A DNA stretch of 15,713 bases from an uncultured Clostridia bacterium. Lineage in GTDB: Bacteria > Bacillota > Clostridia > TANB77 > CAG-508. Below are positions 8,936-15,588 of the stretch, in pieces. How positions within the stretch are numbered: position 1 is the stretch's first letter; the number at the start of each line of letters is the position of its first letter. A program made the translations under genes and the position numbers. Where the stretch lies: positions 1-15,713 of the forward strand of contig CALXNI010000136.1 of NCBI GenBank assembly GCA_944389715.1, in the 5' to 3' direction. The notes beneath the pieces were generated by a model, which had not been told where the DNA came from, did no database searches, and saw only the letters and a list, made by a program, of their open reading frames with translations.

Positions 8936-9295
8936 ATGGGAGAAAATCCATATAATGAAGTAACAAATGTTGTAGGAAATGAAAGCCTAAAAGGAATTTC
9001 TGATACATTAAAAAAAGTGAATGGAAATTCAGAAGAAATTAATGAAGAAAATGCAGGAAGTATAGGAGAAACAGGTTTTAAAGTGGCAAAAACAAACTTG
9101 CCAGAAAAAACTGGATTTTGGACAAAATTAAAAAATGCTTTATTCTACGAAATAAAAGTAGAATTAACTCCATATCAACAAAAAATAGAAAAAGAAATAA
9201 ATGATTTTTTACATCAAGAAATAACATGGAAATCTTTAAAAGAAGCAGCTCTTTCAGAAGTGCCAATTACATTTAGAGGTAAAAGAATTTTTTAA
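8936..9295 (+). CDS. Unknown 119-aa protein
   Basis: I do not recognise this protein. It is 119 residues, highly charged, with no signal peptide or membrane segment. The first ~60 residues are rich in N, G, E and S and look flexible. The C-terminal half (about 58-119) is more ordered in character, with amphipathic segments (FWTKLKNALFYEIKVEL, then a helix around YQQKIEKEINDFLHQE) and a basic end (TFRGKRIF). The start is firm: AAGGAGG at 8921-8927 stands at normal distance from ATG 8936. It has its own predicted promoter and a strong terminator behind it, so it forms a single-gene unit between mtaB and the glycolytic cluster. Confidence 0.75.
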   Translation: MGENPYNEVTNVVGNESLKGISDTLKKVNGNSEEINEENAGSIGETGFKVAKTNLPEKTGFWTKLKNALFYEIKVELTPYQQKIEKEINDFLHQEITWKSLKEAALSEVPITFRGKRIF

Positions 9296-9304
9296 TTAAA
9301 ATGC

Positions 9305-9333
9305 AAAAGAACACTTGAATTGTGTTCTTTTTT
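9305..9333 (+). terminator. Intrinsic terminator after the 119-aa gene
   Basis: AAAGAACAC (9306-9314) pairs with GTGTTCTTT (9322-9330) around a 7-base loop, and the T-run continues to 9333. It ends the upstream unit, so the open frame that runs back from gap into this hairpin is not part of the gap gene. Confidence 0.85.
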
Positions 9334-9411
9334 GTTATAGAATTAATTTTGTTGAGAATAATATATTTATATTTGAGAGATGCTTGTATAGCATCAGAAA
9401 GAGAGGATTTT

Positions 9412-10428
9412 ATGTCAGTTAAAGTAGCAATTAATGGATTTGGACGTATAGGACGTCTAGCATTTAGACAAATGTTTGGAGCAGAAGGGTATGAAATCGT
9501 TGCAATAAACGATTTAACAAGTCCTAAAATGCTTGCACATTTATTAAAATATGATTCTGCACAAAAAAGATATGAAAAAGCAGATACAGTAGTGGCAGGA
9601 GAAGATTCAATAACAGTAGATGGAAAAACAATAAAAATATATGCAGAAAAAGATGCAGAAAACTTACCATGGGGTGAATTAGATGTAGATGTTGTATTAG
9701 AATGTACAGGTTTCTATACAAAAAAAGAAAAAGCAGAAGCACATCTAAAAGCAGGAGCAAAAAAAGTTGTAATTTCTGCACCTGCAGGAAATGATTTACC
9801 AACAGTAGTTTATGGAGTAAACCAAAATATTTTAACACCAGAAGATAAAATTATATCAGCAACATCATGTACTACAAACTGTTTAGCACCAATGGCTAAA
9901 GCATTAAATGATTTTGCTGAGATACAATCAGGAATAATGACAACAGTTCATGCATACACAGGAGACCAAATGTTATTAGATGGTCCACATAGAAAAGGAG
10001 ATTTAAGAAGAGCAAGAGCAGCTGCAGTAAATATTGTACCTAATTCAACAGGAGCTGCAAAAGCAATTGGATTAGTTATTCCAGAATTAAATGGAAAATT
10101 AATAGGGTCTGCTCAAAGAGTTCCAGTACCTACAGGATCAACAACAATACTTGTTGCTGTAGTTAAAGGAGAAGATATAACACCAGAAAAAATAAACGAA
10201 GCAATGAAAAGTAAGGCAAGTGAATCTTTTGGATATACAGAAGAGTTATTAGTATCTTCTGATATAATTGGAATTACTTATGGTTCTTTATTTGACGCAA
10301 CACAAACAATGTGCACAAAAATACAAGATGGATTATATCAAGTTCAAGTAGTTGCTTGGTATGATAATGAAAATTCATACACAAGCCAAATGGTAAGAAC
10401 AATAAAATATTTTGCAGAATTAGGTTAA
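9412..10428 (+). CDS. gap: Glyceraldehyde-3-phosphate dehydrogenase, NAD-type
   Basis: GAPDH oxidises and phosphorylates glyceraldehyde 3-phosphate to 1,3-bisphosphoglycerate in glycolysis. The start at 9412 is chosen because AGAGAGGA lies just before it and the protein then begins MSVKVAINGFGRIGR, the normal N-terminus. The 30 codons upstream in frame overlap a terminator. The Rossmann motif is at residues 8-15, the catalytic cysteine is C153 in SATSCTTNC, and the partner histidine is H180 in TTVHAYTGDQ. The AINDLT segment suits NAD use. The length, 338 residues, is standard. It contains two of the window's five in-frame CGT arginine codons. A small GATGC/GCATC stem (9379-9395) lies in its leader. 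It opens the glycolytic cluster. Confidence 0.95.
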   Translation: MSVKVAINGFGRIGRLAFRQMFGAEGYEIVAINDLTSPKMLAHLLKYDSAQKRYEKADTVVAGEDSITVDGKTIKIYAEKDAENLPWGELDVDVVLECTGFYTKKEKAEAHLKAGAKKVVISAPAGNDLPTVVYGVNQNILTPEDKIISATSCTTNCLAPMAKALNDFAEIQSGIMTTVHAYTGDQMLLDGPHRKGDLRRARAAAVNIVPNSTGAAKAIGLVIPELNGKLIGSAQRVPVPTGSTTILVAVVKGEDITPEKINEAMKSKASESFGYTEELLVSSDIIGITYGSLFDATQTMCTKIQDGLYQVQVVAWYDNENSYTSQMVRTIKYFAELG

Positions 10429-10430
10429 TG

Positions 10431-10518
10431 GAAGTGTGAAGTGTGAAGTGAGAAGTGGGAAGTGTGAAATTAGAGTAAAATTTAATATACACACCTCACA
10501 CCTCGCACATCACACTTC
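10431..10518. repeat. Heptad tandem repeats in inverted arrangement between gap and pgk
   Basis: Five consecutive heptads of the form GAAGTGN occupy 10431-10465. Four heptads of the complementary form (ACACCTC, ACACCTC, GCACATC, ACACTTC) occupy 10491-10518. The two arms could fold into an imperfect long hairpin with an AT-rich loop. No T-run follows, so it is not a standard terminator. It may attenuate transcription or protect the gap 3' end. Confidence 0.8.
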
Positions 10519-10595
10519 AATAAGTTAAAGGAAAGATGGTTTAAAAAAGTGACTATATATGCTTTTTAATATAAGAGAAAGGAAAGGAATTTTTT

Positions 10596-11783
10596 ATGAA
10601 TAAAAAAACAGTAAAAGATATTGATGTAACAGGAAAAAAGGTTTTAGTTAGATGTGATTTTAATGTGCCACAAGATAAAGAAACAGGAGCAATAACAGAC
10701 AATAGAAGAATTAAAGCAGCACTTCCTACAATACAATATTTGTTAGATAATAATGCTAAAGTTATACTTTGCTCACACTTAGGAAGACCAAAAGGAGAAG
10801 CAAATCCTAAATACTCTTTAAAACCTGTAGCAGAAGAATTATCAAAATTATTAGGTAAAGAAGTAAAACTTTCAAAAGACGTTGTTGGAGAAGATGCAAA
10901 AAAACTTACAGAAAATCTAAAAGAGGGAGAAATTGTTCTTCTAGAAAACGTAAGATTTCATAAAGAAGAAGAAAAAAATGACCCAGAGTTTTCAAAACAA
11001 TTAGCAAGCCTAGCTGAAATTTACGTTAATGATGCTTTTGGAACAGCACACAGAGCCCACAGCTCAACTGCAGGTGTAGCAGATTATTTGCCAGCAGTTT
11101 CTGGATTTTTAATTGAAAAAGAATTAGAATTCTTAGGAGGTGCTCTAGAAAATCCAAAAAGACCATTTGTTGCAATACTTGGAGGAGCTAAAGTATCTGA
11201 TAAAATAGGAGTAATAGAAAACCTTTTAGATAAAGTTAATGCTTTAATAATAGGCGGAGGGATGGCAGATACTTTCTTTAAAGCACAAGGACTAAATATA
11301 GGAACATCAATATGCGAAGAGGATAAATTAGATTTAGCAAAAGAAATTTTAGAAAAAGCAAAACAAAAAAATGTTGAGTTAGTATTACCAGTTGATAATA
11401 AGGTAGCTAAAGAATTTTCAGCTGATAGTGAATATATTGAAGTTCCTTCAAATGAAATTCCTGATGGATACATGGGGCTTGATATTGGAACTAAAACAAT
11501 AGAAAAGTTTAAAAGTGTATTAAAAGATGCAAAGACTATAGTTTGGAATGGACCACTTGGAGTATTTGAATTTGATAGATTTGCAATAGGTACAAATGAA
11601 GTAGCAAAAATTTTAGCAGATTTAGATGCAACAACAATAATTGGTGGTGGAGATTCTGCAGCTGCAATAGAAAAATTAGGCCTTGCAGATAAAATGACAC
11701 ATATTTCAACAGGAGGAGGAGCATCACTAGAATTTTTAGAGGGTAAAGACCTTCCAGGAATTTCTTGCCTACAAAACAAATGA
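10596..11783 (+). CDS. pgk: Phosphoglycerate kinase
   Basis: PGK transfers phosphate from 1,3-bisphosphoglycerate to ADP, making ATP and 3-phosphoglycerate. The substrate-binding N-terminal half shows VRCDFNVP (about 18-25), SHLGRPKG (about 60-67) and VNDAFGTAHRAHSST. The nucleotide-binding half shows GGAKVSDKI, a hinge-side WNGPLGVFE, and the glycine-rich IGGGDSAAA (about 349-357). It has 395 residues, the usual size. The start follows GAAAGGAAAGGA. It lies 167 bases after gap, across the heptad inverted repeat, and 13 bases before tpiA, so pgk and tpiA are surely co-transcribed. Confidence 0.96.
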   Translation: MNKKTVKDIDVTGKKVLVRCDFNVPQDKETGAITDNRRIKAALPTIQYLLDNNAKVILCSHLGRPKGEANPKYSLKPVAEELSKLLGKEVKLSKDVVGEDAKKLTENLKEGEIVLLENVRFHKEEEKNDPEFSKQLASLAEIYVNDAFGTAHRAHSSTAGVADYLPAVSGFLIEKELEFLGGALENPKRPFVAILGGAKVSDKIGVIENLLDKVNALIIGGGMADTFFKAQGLNIGTSICEEDKLDLAKEILEKAKQKNVELVLPVDNKVAKEFSADSEYIEVPSNEIPDGYMGLDIGTKTIEKFKSVLKDAKTIVWNGPLGVFEFDRFAIGTNEVAKILADLDATTIIGGGDSAAAIEKLGLADKMTHISTGGGASLEFLEGKDLPGISCLQNK

Positions 11784-11796
11784 AAGGGGAATGTTT

Positions 11797-12549
11797 ATGA
11801 GAAAGAAAGTTATAGCTGGAAATTGGAAGATGAACAAACTTCCTAATGAAGCTATTGATTTTATAGCAGAACTTACACCACTTGTTAAAGACACAGAAAA
11901 TGAAGTAGTAATTTGTGTTCCATACATAGATTTATTTTATAGCTTAATGCATGCACAAGGAACAAATATAAAAATAGGTGCACAAAATATGCATTATGAA
12001 GAGAAGGGAGCATATACAGGAGAAGTATCTGGAGAAATGCTAAAATCAATTGGAGTAGAATATGTAATAATTGGACATTCAGAAAGAAGAGCATATTATG
12101 GCGAAACAGACGAAACTGTTAATAAAAAATTGAAAAAAGCTTTAAAATTAGAACTTAAACCAATAGTTTGTGTTGGAGAAAGTTTAGAAGAAAGAGAAGC
12201 AGGAAAGGCAAAAGAAATTGTAACAACACAAACAAAGCTTGCATTAGAAGGTTTAAAAAATAATGAAGTAGAAAAAACAATAATAGCATATGAACCAATT
12301 TGGGCAATTGGCACTGGAAAAACAGCTACTAAAGAAGATGCAAACGAAACAATTAAATGGATTAGAGAAGAAATTGAAAAAATATATGGAAAAGAAGTGG
12401 CAAATAGTGTTATAATACAATACGGTGGTAGTGTAAAATCTGGAAATGCAAAAGAGCTATTTGAAATGTCAGACATAGATGGTGGACTAGTAGGAGGAGC
12501 AAGCCTTGACGCACAAGAATTTGCAAAAATCGTAAATTATAATAAATAA
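11797..12549 (+). CDS. tpiA: Triose-phosphate isomerase
   Basis: TIM interconverts dihydroxyacetone phosphate and glyceraldehyde 3-phosphate. An ATG at 11791 is possible, but AAAGGGG ends one base before it, so the in-frame ATG at 11797 is preferred; it gives MRKKVIAGNWKMNK, the classical start. Active-site residues are K11, H94 (GHSERR) and E166 (AYEPIWAIGTGKT). The phosphate loop YGGSVKSGNA and GGLVGGASL are also present. It has 250 residues, the family norm. Confidence 0.96.
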   Translation: MRKKVIAGNWKMNKLPNEAIDFIAELTPLVKDTENEVVICVPYIDLFYSLMHAQGTNIKIGAQNMHYEEKGAYTGEVSGEMLKSIGVEYVIIGHSERRAYYGETDETVNKKLKKALKLELKPIVCVGESLEEREAGKAKEIVTTQTKLALEGLKNNEVEKTIIAYEPIWAIGTGKTATKEDANETIKWIREEIEKIYGKEVANSVIIQYGGSVKSGNAKELFEMSDIDGGLVGGASLDAQEFAKIVNYNK

Positions 12550-12572
12550 CAAATACCATACCATAAAAATAC

Positions 12573-12610
12573 AAAATTCGTATTATGAATTTTGAAAGGG
12601 GGCTAAATTT
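12573..12610 (+). promoter_or_regulatory. Hairpin and shared leader upstream of the first Uma2 gene
   Basis: AAAATTC (12573-12579) and GAATTTT (12587-12593) form a 7-bp AT stem. The sequence GGGGGCTAAATTT follows at 12598-12610 and recurs exactly at 14863-14875 before the second Uma2 gene. The shared leader could be a common ancestral 5' end or a regulatory site; its role is unknown. Confidence 0.5.
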
Positions 12611-12633
12611 TTAATATGAAGGAGAAAGAAAAT

Positions 12634-13245
12634 ATGGAAAATTTAGCATATAAAGAAAATAAAAAGTATACATATGAGGATTTAGAAAATATTAATGATG
12701 ATAATAGATATGAAATAATTGATGGAGAATTATATCTAATGTCTAGTCCAGTATCAAAACACCAACTTGTTTTAGGTGATATATTTATACAATTCAGTGC
12801 ATTTTTTAATGATAAAAAATGCAGACCATTCACAGCTCCTTTAGATGTAAGACTTGATAATAAAGGTAAAAAATCTAAAAATGTTATTCAACCAGACATA
12901 ATGGTAGTATGTGACAATAATAAGATAAATGATAAAATAGATGGAGCACCAGATTTAATAGTAGAAATATTATCAAAATATAATAAGAAGCATGATAAAT
13001 TTGATAAGTATCATTTATACCAAAAATATGGTGTAAGAGAATATTGGATAATAGATATTGAAGAAGGATTAGCATATGTATATATTCTAAGTAAAGACAA
13101 TATATATACATTACCTAGAATATATAATATAAAAGAAACAATAAAATCTAGCATATTTAAAGGATTAGAAATATCACTAGAAGAAACATTTAAGAACAAT
13201 CAAAATTTATTAAAGGAAGATGAGGAAAGATATAACTATGGATAA
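12634..13245 (+). CDS. Uma2-family (PD-(D/E)XK-like) protein, copy 1
   Basis: It belongs to the Uma2 family, proteins with a restriction-endonuclease-like fold whose biological role is largely unknown. Family signatures are RYEIIDGELYLMSSP (about 25-39), QPDIMVV (D88), APDLIVEIL (D107, E111), D121 and K125 in the HDKFDKYHLY stretch, and GVREYWIID. The usual serine-proline after the EI strand is replaced by SK, so activity may be altered. ATG 12634 is preferred over the in-frame ATG at 12616 because AAGGAG (12619-12624) lies between them, giving 203 residues. Its stop overlaps the gpmI start by eight bases. It is paralogous to the copy at 14895, and the two begin MENLA and MDNLA. Confidence 0.85.
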   Translation: MENLAYKENKKYTYEDLENINDDNRYEIIDGELYLMSSPVSKHQLVLGDIFIQFSAFFNDKKCRPFTAPLDVRLDNKGKKSKNVIQPDIMVVCDNNKINDKIDGAPDLIVEILSKYNKKHDKFDKYHLYQKYGVREYWIIDIEEGLAYVYILSKDNIYTLPRIYNIKETIKSSIFKGLEISLEETFKNNQNLLKEDEERYNYG

Positions 13246-14765
13246 AAAATTAACAATGCTTATGATATTAGATGGATATGGAATAAACGAAAGAGAAGAA
13301 GGAAATGCAGTAAAACTTGCAAAAACACCAGTATTAGATAAATTAATGAAACAAAATCCAACAACAATTATTAGAACAAGCGGATTAGATGTTGGACTTC
13401 CTGAGCGGACAAATGGGAAATTCTGAAGTAGGACATACAAATATAGGAGCTGGAAGAATCGTATATCAAGAATTAACAAGAATAACAAAATCGATAGAGG
13501 ATGGAGATTTCTTCAGTATTCCTGAATTAGTAGGCGCAATAGAAAACTGTAAGAATAATCATTCAAAATTACATATAATGGGACTTTTGTCAGACGGAGG
13601 AGTGCATAGTCATATACGTCATTTATATGCTCTACTAGAACTAGCAAAAAGAAAAGATTTTGAAGATGTATATGTTCACTGTTTCTTAGATGGTAGAGAT
13701 ACGCCTCCAGCATCTGCAGAAGGATATATAGTAGACCTAGAAAAGAAAATGGAAGAAAAAGGTGTAGGAAAAATTGCAAGCATTACCGGAAGATTTTATG
13801 CAATGGATAGAGATAAACGTTGGCAAAGAGTTGAGAAAGCGTATAATGCACTAGTAAATGGAATAGGAGAAAAAGAATCATCTGCAACTATTGCAATAGA
13901 AAAGTCATATCAAAAAGAAGTATTTGATGAATTTGTAGAACCTACAGTAATTTGTAATAATAATGAACCAATTGCAACAATTTCAAAAAATGATTCTGTA
14001 ATTTTCTTTAACTTTAGACCAGATAGAGCAAGAGAAATTACAAGGACTTTAGTAGATAAAGATTTTAAAGAATTTAAAAGAGAGTATTTTCCTTTATACT
14101 ATGTTTGCTTTACAAATTATGATGAAACAATAAAAAATGTTCATATAGCATTTAAAAAAGAAGAAATAAAAAATACATTTGGTGAAATTGTAAGTAAAAA
14201 AGGAATGACACAACTTAGGATTGCAGAAACAGAAAAATATGCACATGTTACATTTTTCTTCAATGGTGGAGAAGAAAAACAATATCCAGGAGAGGATAGA
14301 ATTTTAATTCCTTCACCAAAAGTAGAAACATATGATATGAAGCCAGAAATGAGTGCAATAGAAGTAACAGATAATGTTGTGGAGGCAATTAATTCAAAGA
14401 AATATGATACTATAATTTTAAATTATGCAAATCCAGATATGGTAGGACATACAGGTAGTTTAGAAGCAGCAATAAAAGCATTAGAAACAATAGATGAATG
14501 TGTAGGAAGAGTAGTAGAAGCAGTAGAAAAAAACGGTGGAGTACTTTTAATTACAGCAGATCATGGAAACTCAGAGCAGATGATTGACTATACAACAGGC
14601 GAGCCACATACAGCACATACAACAAACCCAGTTCCTTTAATACTAGTTGGTAAAGACGCAAAATTAAAAGAAGGAAGGCTTGCTGATCTTACACCAACAA
14701 TGCTTGATATTATGGGAATAGAAAAACCAGAAGAAATGACAGGTAACTCTTTATTAGAACAATAA
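13238..14765 (+). CDS. gpmI: Cofactor-independent phosphoglycerate mutase, +1 frameshift at 13406
   Basis: iPGM interconverts 3- and 2-phosphoglycerate using two manganese ions and a phosphoserine intermediate. The start at 13238 follows GAGG at 13222-13225 and overlaps the end of the Uma2 gene, implying translational coupling. The N-terminus MDKKLTMLMILDGYG carries the metal ligand D12. The frame breaks at GAG CGG A (13403-13409). Skipping C13406 gives LPEGQMGNSEVGHTN with Gly57 and the catalytic Ser62, the same number as in the Geobacillus enzyme. Downstream are DGRDTPP, FNFRPDRAREI, TADHGNSEQM and GEPHTAHT. The joined length is 508 residues, the family norm. Without the shift, translation stops at 13424-13426, right at the active-site region. 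Confidence 0.94.
13403..13409 (+). other. +1 frameshift site in gpmI (GAG CGG A)
   Basis: GAG at 13403-13405 is followed by CGG at 13406-13408. Skipping C13406 lets GGA (13407-13409) encode Gly57, five residues before the catalytic serine. The zero-frame stop TGA is only 18 bases past the site. Confidence 0.85.
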
Positions 14766-14800
14766 ATAATTATGAAAACTGACATCACTAGAGGTTAGGT

Positions 14801-14850
14801 AGGGACATACCTCAATCTATGAGGAATGCTTTAAACTGAGGTGTGTCCCT
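14801..14850. repeat. Long imperfect inverted repeat between gpmI and the second Uma2 gene
   Basis: AGGGACATACCTCA (14801-14814) pairs with TGAGGTGTGTCCCT (14837-14850) with one non-Watson-Crick position. A nested alternative stem CCTCA/TGAGG (14810-14814 and 14820-14824) uses part of the left arm. The two folds are mutually exclusive. No T-run long enough for a clear terminator follows. Confidence 0.75.
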
Positions 14851-14862
14851 ATACCTTTTATT

Positions 14863-14875
14863 GGGGGCTAAATTT
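14863..14875 (+). promoter_or_regulatory. Shared leader before the second Uma2 gene
   Basis: GGGGGCTAAATTT is identical to 12598-12610 and stands about 20 bases before the ATG, followed by an AT-rich spacer and GGAGG at 14884-14888, much as in copy 1. This points to duplication of the gene together with its leader. Confidence 0.5.
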
Positions 14876-14894
14876 AAAATATGGAGGAAACGAT

Positions 14895-15527
14895 ATGGAT
14901 AATTTAGCAAGAAAAAATAAAAAATATAATTATGAAGAATTAGAAAAGATAAGAAATAATAGTAATGACAGGTACGAAATTATAAATGGCGATTTGTACT
15001 TAATGAGTAGCCCAAGAGGAATACATCAAATGATACTTTTAGAAATTGGCAGGCAATTAAGTGAATTCTTTGAAGGTAAAAAGTGCAGGCCATTTGTTGC
15101 ACCATTTGATGTTATATTTGCAAAAGGAAATGACAAAAGCAAATGGAATACAGTTTTACAACCAGATATATTTGTATTATGCGATTCAAACAAATATGAA
15201 AAAAATTATGTAAAAGGTTCACCAGATTTTATAATAGAAATTGCATCACCAACAAATTTAGTACACGATAGATTTACAAAATATTCTATATACCAAATGA
15301 ATGGGGTAAAAGAATATTGGATTATAGAACCAAATGATAGAAAAGTATTTACATTTGTACATAACAGTGAAGGTGGACTATATAATGAAGGGAAACAATA
15401 TGAAATTACAGATGAAATACCAGTAGAAAGTTTTAAGGGATTAAAAATATCACTTAAGAAATTTTACAAAGAAAATGAAGATTGGATAATAAAAGAAGAG
15501 GAAGAAGAATATAACAAAGAAGACTAA
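14895..15527 (+). CDS. Uma2-family (PD-(D/E)XK-like) protein, copy 2
   Basis: This 210-residue protein has the Uma2 signatures: RYEIINGDLYLMSSP, QPDIFVL (D91), SPDFIIEIASP (D111, E115), D125 and K129 in the HDRFTKYSIY stretch, and GVKEYWIIEP. It keeps the serine-proline after the EI strand that copy 1 has lost, so it is closer to the family consensus. The start at 14895 is set by GGAGG at 14884-14888; the open frame extends back to 14841, but that part lies in the inverted repeat. The C-terminus is strongly acidic (KEEEEEYNKED). It lies between gpmI and eno, 61 bases before eno. Its role in or near glycolysis is unknown and may be nil. Confidence 0.87.
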   Translation: MDNLARKNKKYNYEELEKIRNNSNDRYEIINGDLYLMSSPRGIHQMILLEIGRQLSEFFEGKKCRPFVAPFDVIFAKGNDKSKWNTVLQPDIFVLCDSNKYEKNYVKGSPDFIIEIASPTNLVHDRFTKYSIYQMNGVKEYWIIEPNDRKVFTFVHNSEGGLYNEGKQYEITDEIPVESFKGLKISLKKFYKENEDWIIKEEEEEYNKED

Positions 15528-15537
15528 TTAGTTTATA

Positions 15538-15554
15538 ATAGGGATATTCCCTAT
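15538..15554. repeat. Small palindrome before eno
   Basis: ATAGGGA (15538-15544) and TCCCTAT (15548-15554) form a perfect 7-bp stem with loop TAT. The right arm continues as TCCCTATAC, as does the right arm of the inverted repeat at 14837-14850, so the two may be related elements flanking the second Uma2 gene. Confidence 0.6.
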
Positions 15555-15588
15555 ACATATATATTAATTTTAAAAGGAGGAAATTTAC

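Noticed and set aside
9322..9411. A 30-residue N-terminal extension on GAPDH
   Set aside because: It overlaps the terminator stem, and the standard start MSVKVAINGFGRIG with a good ribosome binding site lies at 9412.
10431..10518. A CRISPR array at the heptad repeats
   Set aside because: The repeats are 7 bases long and contiguous with no spacers.
237..14765. The four breaks as ordinary sequencing or assembly errors, or as pseudogenes
   Set aside because: Errors or decay would not place the same base before a glycine codon in four genes and create the only in-frame CGG codons. The inserted C is also not in a homopolymer, and similar GGGA contexts elsewhere (for example near 10925) are unaffected. 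Raw reads would still be the final test.
237..14765. Simple reassignment of CGG to another amino acid
   Set aside because: Reading CGG as any single amino acid leaves the frame wrong. Stops follow soon after in all four genes (786, 1805, 6531, 13424).
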